Assembly (NCBI GenBank): GCA_900473805.1
Contig: UCMS01000010.1
Span: forward strand, 1 to 64,000
Direction of reading: 5' to 3'
From: Hyphomicrobiales bacterium
Lineage (GTDB): Bacteria > Pseudomonadota > Alphaproteobacteria > Rhizobiales > Rhizobiaceae
Length of the DNA stretch: 64,000 nt
Shown here in pieces: positions 1-8,639 of this stretch. Below the pieces are notes generated by a model that did not search any database, was not told the DNA's origin, and saw only the letters and a program-made list of their open reading frames with translations. The first letter of the stretch is position 1. Each line of letters begins with the position of its first letter. The position numbers were made by a program, and so were the translations under genes.

Positions 1-1115
1 CCACGATGTGGGGTCGGGCGGGGGCCGCTGCGGCACTCGTGCCAGCGGATCACGGGTTGCGGATGGGGGCCGTCGTCAGCGACCATGCTGCAGTGGCTGT
101 TAGAACCAATGCGCCCGACGTCGATATTCGGACCCACCGGATATGGATCGATGCGGTGGATCTTGCGGGCGCAACGCAGGTTGCCGAGATCGACGGATAT
201 TATCGTCGCGCGGGTGTCGGGGGACCGCGACCGGAGACGTTCGATCGCGCGAGGTGCTTTGACCTGCTCGGCGATCTGCTGCGAGACTCTGGCCTTCGGG
301 GCGGGCGGATCGGCGTCGATCTGGAATTCATGCCCGCCGCCGATTTCGAAGCCTTACGGGCTGTTCTTCCTGACATCACCTGGGTGGATGGTTCTGCCGT
401 GCTGCGCCGCTTGCGGGCGGTGAAAACTGCGGGCGAAATCGAAAGGCTGCGACTCTCCGCAAAGGCAGCAGAAGGTGGACTTGTCCGCATGGCCGAGGCG
501 ATCCAACCGGGCAGGGCGCTTGCCGAACTTTCTGCGGCCTGGAAGGCCGGTGCGCAGGATACCGCGAAAGCGGGCGGGTTTGCGTTGAGCGGAACTTGGG
601 ACTTCATCTCCGCGGGACCCGATCTTTCGAACATGACCGCAGTTGTGGCGCCCGGTATGCTGATCAAGGCCGATGTCGGAACGCTGGTCGACGGCTATTC
701 TTCCGACGGTGCGCGCACATTTACCTATGGATCTCCCTCCCGGTTAGCACAGGATGTCTTCAAGGCCCTGGAGACGGCGTTTGCCGCGGGGCTTGAAGAA
801 ATCCGGCCAGGCAACACCTTCGGTGCCGTTCACCTCGCCATGATCTCATCCATGCGCCGCGACGGCTTCAGTGAATATTATCGGGGTCATTTCGGGCACT
901 CCGTTGGTGGCAGCATGGGGATTGAGGAGTGGCCGTTCTTTTCAGCCGACAACACCGAGGTGATCGAGTCGGATATGGTGGTGGCACTGGAGGCGCCGTT
1001 CTATGGCCAGAATTTCGGGGCCCTGATGATCGAGGACCAGTTCCTGGTGACACGGTCGGGTGTGGAATGCATGAACACCCTGCCGCGGGGGCTGCGGGAC
1101 ATGTCCTCTGAATGA
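1..1115 (+). CDS. M24-family metallopeptidase (Xaa-Pro aminopeptidase/creatinase-like), 5' end cut by window edge
   Basis: The frame is open to the first base of the window, so the true start probably lies upstream; the first ATG inside is at 6. The visible part has the end of the N-terminal creatinase-like domain and a full pita-bread M24 domain. All five expected metal ligands can be seen in order: two Asp in DVGTLVDGYSSDGART, a His in YRGHFGHSVGG, a Glu in VALEAPFYG and a Glu in MIEDQFLVT. The family hydrolyses Xaa-Pro peptide bonds or related C-N bonds in the cytoplasm. The substrate cannot be read from sequence. The next gene, a LacI regulator on the same strand, starts 122 bp downstream; a functional link to the sugar operon is not evident. 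Confidence 0.85.
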   Translation, partial: TMWGRAGAAAALVPADHGLRMGAVVSDHAAVAVRTNAPDVDIRTHRIWIDAVDLAGATQVAEIDGYYRRAGVGGPRPETFDRARCFDLLGDLLRDSGLRGGRIGVDLEFMPAADFEALRAVLPDITWVDGSAVLRRLRAVKTAGEIERLRLSAKAAEGGLVRMAEAIQPGRALAELSAAWKAGAQDTAKAGGFALSGTWDFISAGPDLSNMTAVVAPGMLIKADVGTLVDGYSSDGARTFTYGSPSRLAQDVFKALETAFAAGLEEIRPGNTFGAVHLAMISSMRRDGFSEYYRGHFGHSVGGSMGIEEWPFFSADNTEVIESDMVVALEAPFYGQNFGALMIEDQFLVTRSGVECMNTLPRGLRDMSSE

Positions 1116-1236
1116 CCCGTGGGCGAAGACCCGCGTGACAGAACGCAAGTCGGGGTCAAGCGGTGTCTCTCAACTTGTGTCGAGCCGGAATTGTGCGTAC
1201 TCCAGTGTCTCGTGAAGCGATGCGGGATGGCGGGGC

Positions 1237-2268
1237 GTGACAATCAGTATCAGGACGATTGCCCAGGTTGCGGCGACCTCGGTCTCCTCGGTTTCGCGCG
1301 TCCTCAACAATAGCGGCTATGTTTCTCCTGACGTCCGCCAGCGCGTCGAGGCGGCGATCAAGGATCTCAATTACGCGCCCAGCAAGGGCGCGCGCATGCT
1401 GCGGGGGGAAGCCAGCCGAATGATCGGGCTGATGCTGCCTTCGGTCGATGTGCCATTCTTCGGTATTCTGGCCGGCACGATCGAGCGGGAGATGTTCGAA
1501 CGCGGTTATCAGACGCTCATCTGCAGTTCCGCCGAAAATGAGGACCACGAAGCGCGTTATGTCGCCATGCTCAGGGCGCAAAGGGTTGAAGGTGTGATCG
1601 TTGCTAGCGCCTATGGCGGCACCGCGCATCTGCAGCCCCTGGTGGATTCCGGCACCCCCATCATCGCCATCGACCGGGAGCTCGTCGGGATATCCGATGA
1701 CGTCTTCATGGCGGATCATGCCGAGGGTGGCAGGCTCATGGCGCGACATATCGTGGGTCTCGGACACCGGCATATCGCGGTGGTCGGCGCTCCCGGACAC
1801 AGCCAGCCGATCCAGTTGCGTCTCGGCGGGATTCGCGCAGTCTTGCACGAGAAGGGGTATCCGCCGGCGTTTGAGGCGATTGGCGAGGATCACAGCTTTG
1901 CCGCGACCTATGCGCTGGCGAATGGTATCCTGCAGCAACGCCCCGAGGTGACGGCGATCATCGGTACAACCGATATCGCAGCTGTCGCGGCCATTCATGC
2001 GGTCCGCGATCTCGGACGCGCGGTGCCGGCAGATTGTTCGGTGATTGGCTTCGATGACTTGCCGGAAGCGAGCTACGTATTGCCACGCCTCACCACAGTT
2101 GCGCAGCCCATTCGAGAAGTGGCGCTTGAGGCTACGCGCCGGCTCGAAGAGCTGCTGGTGGACCGGCAGCGGGGGCTGGACCGTCGTCCCGTGTCCGTGG
2201 TTCGCTTGCCCGTTCGTCTGGTTGAACGGGAATCGACCGGACCGGCTCCCGGTCATCGCGGCGATTGA
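1237..2268 (+). CDS. LacI-family transcriptional regulator
   Basis: 343 residues starting at a GTG. An N-terminal LacI helix-turn-helix with hinge is clear at about residues 4-55 (TIAQVAATSVSSVSRVLNNSGYV). It is followed by a periplasmic-binding-protein-like effector domain (GLMLPSVDVPFFGILAGTIE) to about residue 335. The family represses sugar operons and is released by a sugar or sugar phosphate. The gene converges tail to tail, 5 bp apart, with the sugar operon on the minus strand, whose promoter about 8.4 kb away carries two LacI-type palindromes. It is the only LacI gene in the window and so the natural candidate regulator of that operon. The effector is unknown. Confidence 0.9.
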   Translation: MTISIRTIAQVAATSVSSVSRVLNNSGYVSPDVRQRVEAAIKDLNYAPSKGARMLRGEASRMIGLMLPSVDVPFFGILAGTIEREMFERGYQTLICSSAENEDHEARYVAMLRAQRVEGVIVASAYGGTAHLQPLVDSGTPIIAIDRELVGISDDVFMADHAEGGRLMARHIVGLGHRHIAVVGAPGHSQPIQLRLGGIRAVLHEKGYPPAFEAIGEDHSFAATYALANGILQQRPEVTAIIGTTDIAAVAAIHAVRDLGRAVPADCSVIGFDDLPEASYVLPRLTTVAQPIREVALEATRRLEELLVDRQRGLDRRPVSVVRLPVRLVERESTGPAPGHRGD

Positions 2269-2273
2269 AGCTC

Positions 2274-3296
2274 TCAGATGGCCTCTACGGCTATCGAGTA
2301 TCGCGTCGTCAGGGGCTTGCCGCTGGTGAAGGGATAGCAGGTTTCGACGCCTGCCTCCTGCAGCGGGTTCGGATCGGTTGATACCCGTACACCGAGATCG
2401 AACGCTGCACGGATGGGCTCCACACCCAAGGCGAGATGGCGGCCATTCCACGGGCGCTGGGTGCGCCCGCGATTTGAGATCCATAGCATCAGGCTGGGAA
2501 AGAGCTCCGCATCCCACTGAAGCGTCACGCGATAGCGCTCCGCCTCGTTCGTGAGCACGGCGCGACCACAAACGCCTGTCAGCAGCAACAGAGTTTCGGA
2601 CGGTCGTGCCAGAGGAAGGCGGGTCAATGACAGTGGCCCGTCTTGCCTGCTCCACAACCGGTCGAGACTTTCAAAATGGCGGTTGGGCTCGACCACCGAG
2701 ATGAGGCCCTCCTCATCGAGCGGATGCGACCAGACCGTCCCGTGCGGTCCGACATCCAGAACAGCACTCTCTTCTATCTCTGGCAGGCGGAAGACCGGAT
2801 GCAGGCCGATCGGGAGGCGGCAGTCTCGTCTCGGGGTCACCGTCAGGCTGCAGAGGATCTCCGCCCGACCGGCTATACCTTCGACCTCCCGATGGAGCGC
2901 CTCGATCGGGTGATCGTCGGGGTAACGCACGGTGCCCGACAGACGGTTTTCTGCCGGCGTGTCGAGATCCCAATGGTGGTTCGCGCCATAGCCGTGGGGA
3001 TGGAGTTCTTCGGTTGCGATTGTGGACGTAAGTTTGGCGGACCAGGGAGCCGGTAGAGGTGCGGGTGGCGGAGCGCCGAAAGGGATGCAGGGCCAGTCGC
3101 CTCGCAGTCGGCGCAAAATGCCGGGCTGATCGGCCATATCTTCGTCGTGCCAGGGGGCGACATGCAGTGGCGAGACGGAGCGCCCGTCGGCGAGTTGGAA
3201 GTGGACGGGGGCCAGCATGCCACCGAGGTTTTGCATGCAAGCTTCGCCGCGATCCCAGCGCATGGAGAGATGCGCCATCCGTTGATGGTCAACCAT
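2274..3296 (-). CDS. Aldose 1-epimerase-like (galactose mutarotase superfamily) protein
   Basis: 340 residues with the beta-sandwich mutarotase pattern, including CIPFGAPP near the N-terminus, HGYGANHHWDL, a central GLHPVFRLP and a C-terminal LGVEPIRAAFDLG. Family members interconvert alpha and beta anomers of aldoses, or act on hexose 6-phosphates. The reading frame overlaps the start of the upstream permease gene's end by 8 bp, so it is translated as the last gene of the sugar operon. Here it would supply the anomer used by the downstream isomerase or dehydrogenase. The exact sugar cannot be inferred. Confidence 0.75.
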   Translation of the reverse strand: MVDHQRMAHLSMRWDRGEACMQNLGGMLAPVHFQLADGRSVSPLHVAPWHDEDMADQPGILRRLRGDWPCIPFGAPPPAPLPAPWSAKLTSTIATEELHPHGYGANHHWDLDTPAENRLSGTVRYPDDHPIEALHREVEGIAGRAEILCSLTVTPRRDCRLPIGLHPVFRLPEIEESAVLDVGPHGTVWSHPLDEEGLISVVEPNRHFESLDRLWSRQDGPLSLTRLPLARPSETLLLLTGVCGRAVLTNEAERYRVTLQWDAELFPSLMLWISNRGRTQRPWNGRHLALGVEPIRAAFDLGVRVSTDPNPLQEAGVETCYPFTSGKPLTTRYSIAVEAI

Positions 3297-4293
3297 GGTT
3301 TGCCTTCGGGCGGTCGATGATCAGGTTGATGAAGACGGCCCCGAGGATCAGGACCCCGCGGACGACCTGCTGGGCATAGGGATTGAAACCCCAGAGCGTC
3401 ATGGCGTTGAGGAGGACGCCGAGAAAGAGCACACCGACAAAGGCACCCCAGATCGACCCTTTTCCACCGAACAGGCTGACACCACCGATGATGACAGCCG
3501 AGATCACCTCAAGCTCCATGCCCTTGGCGATCGTGGGATTGCCGGAGTTGAGAAGCGAGGAATAGACGATGCCGCCGACCACCGCGAAGAGGCTGGTGAT
3601 GACGAGACACCAAGTTCGGGTTCTATTCACATGCAGGCCTGAGAGACGGGCGGCTTCGGCATTGCCCCCGATCGCATACACCGAACGACCGAAGCTCGTG
3701 TAGTTTGCCAAGACATGGGTGACGATAAGGGCGAGGAGCAGCAGGTATACGGGGAAGGGGATGTGGAAGATGCGGCCGCTGCCGATGAAATAGTACCATG
3801 AAGGGAAGGATTCGATCGGCGTGCCGTCGGTAATGAGATTGGCGAGGCCGGCGAGTGTCGCCATCATCGCGAGCGACGAGATGAAGGTCGGCACCATGAA
3901 GCGGTTGCGCAGCCAGCCGTTGAAGATGCCGATCGAGGCGCCAAAGGCCAGCGTCAGCAGCACCGCGACGATCACATGCCACACATCCGGTTCGAACGCG
4001 CCGCCGGAGATCACGCTGACGAGCCAGGCAAGCACACAGGCCGAGGCCGCGACCATCGACCCGACAGAAAGATCGATCTCACCAACGATGATCAGCAACG
4101 TCATGCCAAAGGCGATCATGCCTGGTACAGCGATGGTGCGCAGGATGTTCAACTGATTGTCGATGCTCATGAAGCCACGAGCCGTAACGGCGACGAGGAT
4201 GTAGAGCGCGATCAGGATGATCAGCATCGAATTGCGTCGTGCGAAGGTCGCGAAGGTGTTGCCCGGGCGGGTCATCGGCCTCTCCGAATTCAT
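3289..4293 (-). CDS. Ribose/xylose-type sugar ABC transporter permease
   Basis: 334 residues, strongly hydrophobic, with eight to ten predicted membrane segments. It has the RbsC/BPD_transp_2 signature GEIDLSVGSMVAASACVLAW near residue 68 and IIGGVSLFGGKGSIWGAF near residue 260. It forms the inner-membrane channel of a CUT2-type sugar importer with the ATPase and binding protein encoded just upstream in the operon. Its start overlaps the ATPase stop by 4 bp, indicating translational coupling. The substrate is likely a pentose, hexose or related polyol, but is unassigned. Confidence 0.92.
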   Translation of the reverse strand: MNSERPMTRPGNTFATFARRNSMLIILIALYILVAVTARGFMSIDNQLNILRTIAVPGMIAFGMTLLIIVGEIDLSVGSMVAASACVLAWLVSVISGGAFEPDVWHVIVAVLLTLAFGASIGIFNGWLRNRFMVPTFISSLAMMATLAGLANLITDGTPIESFPSWYYFIGSGRIFHIPFPVYLLLLALIVTHVLANYTSFGRSVYAIGGNAEAARLSGLHVNRTRTWCLVITSLFAVVGGIVYSSLLNSGNPTIAKGMELEVISAVIIGGVSLFGGKGSIWGAFVGVLFLGVLLNAMTLWGFNPYAQQVVRGVLILGAVFINLIIDRPKANHG

Positions 4294-5792
4294 GGGTTGG
4301 TCTGCCGCGCCATGCAGGCGGCATAAAGTGTCTTGGGGTCGAGGCCGTCATTGACGAATTCCTCGGTGATACGGCCATCGCGCAGGATCAAAATCCGGTC
4401 GCAGCATTCGACGAGGTCTTCCAGTTCGGTGGAGACGACGATGCTGGACAGGCCTTCGAGGGCCTTTGACCAGATGATCTGGTAGATCTGTTGCTTGGCC
4501 TGCACATCGACGCCCCGGCCCGGTTCATCGAACAGCAGGATGCGGGGTTGATTGTTCAGCCAGTTGCCGACGACAACCTTCTGCTGATTGCCTCCGGAGA
4601 GGCTGGAGACGGGCAGCATCGGATCGCCGATCTTGATCGACAGGTCCCGGATCTGGCGCTCGACGGCCGGCCGCTCACTTGGCTCGGTGACGAAACCGCG
4701 ATGGCTGAAGCGCTGCATGGCGGCCAGGCAGAGATTGGCGTGGATCGAAAGGATCTGGACAAGCCCGCTCTCCTTGCGGTCTTCCGAGGTATAGCCGATA
4801 CCGAGGCGTTTCATGGTCTGGATCGAAACGTCTTCGACGCGTCTGCCATCGACCCTGATCTCGCCACCGTCGGCCGGCCCGGCGCCGTAGATCGCACGTA
4901 GCAGTTCGGTGCGGCCAGACCCCAGCATGCCGGCAATGCCCAGGACTTCGCCCTTGTGCAGATCGAAGCTCACGCTCTTGAGCATCGGCTCGATGCTCAG
5001 GTTGCGAACGCTCAGGATCGGTTCTCCAGCAGCAACCGGGCGGGGTGGCCGTATTGCCGGGGTGACGTCGCCGAACATCATTTCGAGGATGACTGCGGGC
5101 GTCGCCTCCTCCATCCGGCACGAACCCGTGAACCGACCATCGCGCAATGCGGTTACGGTATCGGCGATCTCGCCCAGTTCCGCCAGACGATGGGAAATAT
5201 AGATGATCGTTACGCCGCGGTCCCGCAGGCGGCGGACGAGGCCAAAAAGCTGTTGCACTTCCGCCTGGGCGAGTGCGGATGTGGGTTCATCGAGCTGCAG
5301 GATCTTCGGGTCGAGCGACATCGCCTTCACGATCTCGACCAGCTGTTGGCGCCCGATGGAGAGACTGGCGACCGGTTGCGCCGGATCGATGTCGCCGGCG
5401 CCCATTTCGTGGAGGAGCTGTCCTGCCTGGCGAAGCAGTCCCCGCCAATCGATGAAGGGCGTGTTGCCACGCCGAGGGAGGCGCCCGAGATAGATGTTTT
5501 CTGCGACCGACAGATGGGGCACGAGGCTTAGTTCCTGGTGCACCGTGACGATCCCGGCCTTCAGGGCATCTGAAGGATGAGAAAAGCTGCTGGTCCGTCC
5601 ATCTATGACGATTTCGCCCGAGGTCGGCTGAACGGCGCCGGCCAGCATCTTGATGAAGGTGCTTTTGCCTGACCCGTTCTTGCCCAGCAACGCGTGAACC
5701 TGCCCCTTCGCGAAGGAATGGGTGAAGTCGTTCAGCGCCTTTACGGAGCCGTAGTGTTTGGTCAGGTGCCGCAGTTCTAGCGCGTTTGTCAT
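4290..5792 (-). CDS. Ribose-type sugar ABC transporter, double ATP-binding subunit
   Basis: About 500 residues with two fused nucleotide-binding domains, typical of RbsA/XylG/MglA. The first has Walker A GKNGSGKST, signature LSIGRQQ and Walker B ILQLDEPTSAL. The second has GMLGSGRTELLRAIYG, an unconventional second P-loop usual in this family, and signature LSGGNQQK with LLFDEPGRGVDV. A longer frame begins at 5807, but the ATG at 5792 (MTNALELRHL) fits homologous N-termini better. It powers uptake through the permease encoded next. A hairpin lies in the 100-bp gap between the binding-protein gene and this gene. Confidence 0.93.
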   Translation of the reverse strand: MTNALELRHLTKHYGSVKALNDFTHSFAKGQVHALLGKNGSGKSTFIKMLAGAVQPTSGEIVIDGRTSSFSHPSDALKAGIVTVHQELSLVPHLSVAENIYLGRLPRRGNTPFIDWRGLLRQAGQLLHEMGAGDIDPAQPVASLSIGRQQLVEIVKAMSLDPKILQLDEPTSALAQAEVQQLFGLVRRLRDRGVTIIYISHRLAELGEIADTVTALRDGRFTGSCRMEEATPAVILEMMFGDVTPAIRPPRPVAAGEPILSVRNLSIEPMLKSVSFDLHKGEVLGIAGMLGSGRTELLRAIYGAGPADGGEIRVDGRRVEDVSIQTMKRLGIGYTSEDRKESGLVQILSIHANLCLAAMQRFSHRGFVTEPSERPAVERQIRDLSIKIGDPMLPVSSLSGGNQQKVVVGNWLNNQPRILLFDEPGRGVDVQAKQQIYQIIWSKALEGLSSIVVSTELEDLVECCDRILILRDGRITEEFVNDGLDPKTLYAACMARQTNP

Positions 5793-5830
5793 GATGGTTC
5801 CATGCATTCGGGCATTGGAAGAGTGGCGGA

Positions 5831-5858
5831 GGTGCAGAGCCCGGTCGCGCTCCGCACC
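5831..5858 (-). other. Intergenic stem-loop between binding-protein and ATPase genes
   Basis: Inverted arms GGTGC-A-GAGC and GCTC-C-GCACC enclose an 8-nt loop, with one A/C mismatch. No T-run follows, so it is not an obvious terminator. Such hairpins after a binding-protein gene often protect the upstream mRNA and give excess binding protein; that role here is inference. Confidence 0.45.
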
Positions 5859-5892
5859 CCCTTCCAGCGGGATGGAGGTCTCTCCGCCGGCC

Positions 5893-6840
5893 TTACTTCA
5901 GCGACTCTGCGAAAGCCTTGACGGCATCCGGCTGGGTGCGCGACAGGAGCAGCGTCGGGACGGAGGTCTGTTCTGCAACCTTTTCACCCTTCAGGATGGC
6001 GAGTGCTGCGTTGACACCGCTTGCACCCATGTCGAACGGGGACTGGGCGGTTACTGCCTGGAGCACGTTGTCGGACGAGAGCAGGCCCTTGGCCAACTGT
6101 TCGGAACCATCGATGCCGAAAACGTACACCGAGCCTGCCTTGCCGGCATTGCGCACGGCCTGCATGGCGCCGATCGTGCCACCTTCGTTTGCCGCATAGA
6201 TGACGTTGACATCGGCATTGGCCGTCAGGATGTCGGTTGCGACCGAGACGGCCTTTTCCGGCAGCCAGGCATCCTGTTCCGTCACGACGTCGATGCTGTT
6301 GCCTTCGGCCGCGGCTTGCTTGAAGCCTTCGGTGCGCTCGCCGCTCTGTTCCGGCAGAAGCGACTTGAAGCCGAGGATGGCGACCTTGGCCTTGCCGCCG
6401 AGGGTTTCCTTGATAAAGCTTGCGGCCGCCTTGCCGGTGGTGGCGCCGAGATCCTTGTTCGAGGTCGAGAAGGTTGCCTGGGCAATGCCCGCGTCGGTCA
6501 GGCCGCCATTGACGGCGACGACGACAATGCCGGCGTCACGGGCCCGCTTGAGGGCGGCAGCGGAGTTCTTGGCCGACACCGGCGCGATGACGATCGCGCT
6601 GACCTTGCGGGCGATATAGGTGTCGATCGCCTGGGTTTCCTTTGCCTGGTCTCCGTCGATGTTGATTTCCAGGACTTCGGCGCCTGCCTTTTCGCCGGCG
6701 TCGCGCATACCGGCCTGCAGCGACTTCATGAACTGGTCGCCCTGAAAGACGATGCTGGCGATGACAGGCTTGTCTTCGGCTGCGGCCATGCCGCTGGTGG
6801 CGGTGAGGCCGAGCGTGGCTGCGATGATGAGTTTCTTCAT
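5893..6840 (-). CDS. Sugar ABC transporter periplasmic substrate-binding protein
   Basis: 315 residues with a cleavable Sec signal peptide (MKKLIIAATLGLTATSGMAAAE, cleavage near residue 21). The body is a type I periplasmic-binding fold (Peripla_BP_4): ASIVFQGDQFMKSLQAGM, AIVIAPVSAK, VVVAVNGG, VIYAANEGGTIGAMQAV and VFGIDGSEQ. It captures the sugar in the periplasm and delivers it to the permease. It is the fifth gene of the operon, placed after the four intracellular enzymes. The start at 6840 gives a normal signal peptide and follows a GGGAGGAAAG ribosome site. Confidence 0.93.
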   Translation of the reverse strand: MKKLIIAATLGLTATSGMAAAEDKPVIASIVFQGDQFMKSLQAGMRDAGEKAGAEVLEINIDGDQAKETQAIDTYIARKVSAIVIAPVSAKNSAAALKRARDAGIVVVAVNGGLTDAGIAQATFSTSNKDLGATTGKAAASFIKETLGGKAKVAILGFKSLLPEQSGERTEGFKQAAAEGNSIDVVTEQDAWLPEKAVSVATDILTANADVNVIYAANEGGTIGAMQAVRNAGKAGSVYVFGIDGSEQLAKGLLSSDNVLQAVTAQSPFDMGASGVNAALAILKGEKVAEQTSVPTLLLSRTQPDAVKAFAESLK

Positions 6841-6898
6841 GGTCTTTCCTCCCTAGGGTTCGATTGTCGATCACGGCCTCCTCGCCGTGATCGGCCTG

Positions 6899-7960
6899 CT
6901 ATCCGGCCGCCGGGACCCCATCGCCGATTTCGGCGAGCAGGACCGACATGTCGGGTATGCCGTCGGTGGCTGTCGCGCCGCCGAGACAATGGACCGCCGC
7001 GCGATGGGCGACAGCGGAAATGGTTTCGATCGGCCATCCCTCGTGCAACCCGAAGAGCACGGCGGCGCAGAAGGCGTCTCCGGCCCCGACAGGGCTCACG
7101 ATGGCCGATGGGTCGACGAGGTAGGCGGGTGTTCTCTCAGGCGTGCGGCCGGGTGTGAACCAGATGCACAGTTCAGGCGCATGGATGACCACGCCGCGCA
7201 CGACGCCTCCGTCCAGCAGTTTTTGCCCCGCCGCTTCCACGGCGGACAGGAGAAGCGTGCCGTTTGCGTCACGAACTGCGATGCCAGTTGCGCGCCCTGC
7301 CTCGGTCTCGTTGACGATGACGTAGTCGCAGTGGGGCAGGGCGACCGCGACGCAATCGGCGAAGGCGGGGTCTTCGCTGGAGACGAAATCCACGCAGGTT
7401 ACAAGTCCCGCATCTCTTGCCGATTTCAGCAGGCGGGCGGCTCCGGATGAACCGCTCTCGTCCTTCCGGTCGAGTGCCGGCAACAGCATCAGGTAGCCGA
7501 GGTAGAAAATCCTGTGCCCGCTTGCGGCATAGGCTCTCGGGTCTATGGTGTCATCGGTCAAGAGATCGTTGGAGCCGCCGTGATAGAAGAAGGTGCGGCT
7601 CTGGCCGGGTACGTTCATAACATGCGTGTGGGCGGTCGCATGACCCTCGAGCGTTCGCAGACCCGACACGTCGATGCCGAGCGCTGCATGTCGCTCACGC
7701 ACATAGGCTCCGTCCGGATCGTCCCCTAGAGCGCCTGCGACCGAAAGATGGCCCTGGAACCCGAGCGAGGCGAGGTCGGTTACGACATTGGCCGCGCCGC
7801 CGCCCACTCCCATGTCCTGATGCAGGATGTGGGCAAGGCTTCCCTGTTCCGGCCAATAGGACAAGGTGTGAATGCGGTCGACGATGAAGTTGCCGACGCA
7901 GACGATGCCGCCCGGCTTTTGTCTCTCGTATCCGTTTTGAACCTCCTCCCCGGCTCTCAT
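6899..7960 (-). CDS. PfkB-family carbohydrate kinase
   Basis: 353 residues of the ribokinase fold: GGIVCVGNFIVDRIHTL near the start, the glycine-rich GVGGGAANVVTDLASLG, and the ATP/catalytic motif SPVGAGDAFCAAVLFGL near the C-terminus, with the catalytic Asp in GAGDAF. The family phosphorylates sugars, ketoses or nucleosides with ATP in the cytoplasm. Between an aldose-ketose isomerase and a class I aldolase, the simplest role is phosphorylation of the ketose to give the aldolase substrate (inference). The start overlaps the stop of the isomerase gene by one base. Confidence 0.87.
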   Translation of the reverse strand: MRAGEEVQNGYERQKPGGIVCVGNFIVDRIHTLSYWPEQGSLAHILHQDMGVGGGAANVVTDLASLGFQGHLSVAGALGDDPDGAYVRERHAALGIDVSGLRTLEGHATAHTHVMNVPGQSRTFFYHGGSNDLLTDDTIDPRAYAASGHRIFYLGYLMLLPALDRKDESGSSGAARLLKSARDAGLVTCVDFVSSEDPAFADCVAVALPHCDYVIVNETEAGRATGIAVRDANGTLLLSAVEAAGQKLLDGGVVRGVVIHAPELCIWFTPGRTPERTPAYLVDPSAIVSPVGAGDAFCAAVLFGLHEGWPIETISAVAHRAAVHCLGGATATDGIPDMSVLLAEIGDGVPAAG

Positions 7961-8631
7961 CAGATGCTGCCCTCGTTCCAGAGGGGCCGGAGCGGTGGAT
8001 CGTCCTCGTCGATCTCGGCGAAACGGCCGATGGGTTCGAGGAAGTAGTTGTCTGTCCGGTCGTCATTGACCTGGCTCACTTCGCCAACCAGCACCGGGCC
8101 CTTACCCTTTGCACCATAAAAGCGGTGGTAGAGACCTGTCGGGATGGTGACGCTCTCGCCGGGATGAAGGATCAGAGGTTCCCAGGTGCTGAGGTGGCGT
8201 TCAATGCCATCAACCAAGACGGTCACATCGGATGAGGTGGCCTTGCCTTTCTCATCCGCCGCGCAGAATTCAATGACGAGATCGCCACCGGCGCGATTGA
8301 TGATGTCTTCCTGCTTGGCCTTGTGCAGATGTGCCGGGGTCAGTTGGCCTTCCTGAATGAAGAGAAGCTTTTCTGCATAACTGCGTTCACCTGGCACTCC
8401 GAGAATGCCGTTGCGCAGGCAGAAGAGCACGAGACCTTGTTCTGCAAAGCGATCAGAGCCGAAGTCGGTAACGTCCCAGCCGAGCTGCCGGCTGCGCAGA
8501 TAGTGTGCGACATCGGGATTGGCTGCGAAGTCTGCGGACGTCCAGTTGCCCCAGACCGGCAGCGACCACCGCCAGGTTTCGAGCATGTCGATGGCGAAGC
8601 GCAGTGCCTGGTTGATTTCAGAGCGTTTCAT
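7960..8631 (-). CDS. D-lyxose isomerase-like cupin sugar isomerase
   Basis: About 223 residues resembling the D-lyxose ketol-isomerase family: a cupin-like core with the metal-binding HLHK of LTPAHLHKAKQEDIINRAGGDL, then LHPGESVTIPTGLYHRFYG carrying the third His. Family enzymes interconvert D-lyxose/D-xylulose or D-mannose/D-fructose using a divalent metal. The ATG at 8631 is preceded by GAGGGG and fits better than the in-frame TTG at 8643. It sits between the dehydrogenase and kinase genes, so an aldose-to-ketose step before phosphorylation is likely. Which sugar is used in the cell is not known. Confidence 0.82.
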   Translation of the reverse strand: MKRSEINQALRFAIDMLETWRWSLPVWGNWTSADFAANPDVAHYLRSRQLGWDVTDFGSDRFAEQGLVLFCLRNGILGVPGERSYAEKLLFIQEGQLTPAHLHKAKQEDIINRAGGDLVIEFCAADEKGKATSSDVTVLVDGIERHLSTWEPLILHPGESVTIPTGLYHRFYGAKGKGPVLVGEVSQVNDDRTDNYFLEPIGRFAEIDEDDPPLRPLWNEGSI

Positions 8632-8639
8632 TGCGCCCC

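Noticed and set aside
1156-2655. 499-codon minus-strand frame across the LacI gene
   Set aside because: Shadow of LacI and mutarotase genes; no domain features.
5758-7158. 466-codon plus-strand frame
   Set aside because: Antisense to the binding-protein and kinase genes; composition is a GC-rich shadow without any family motif.
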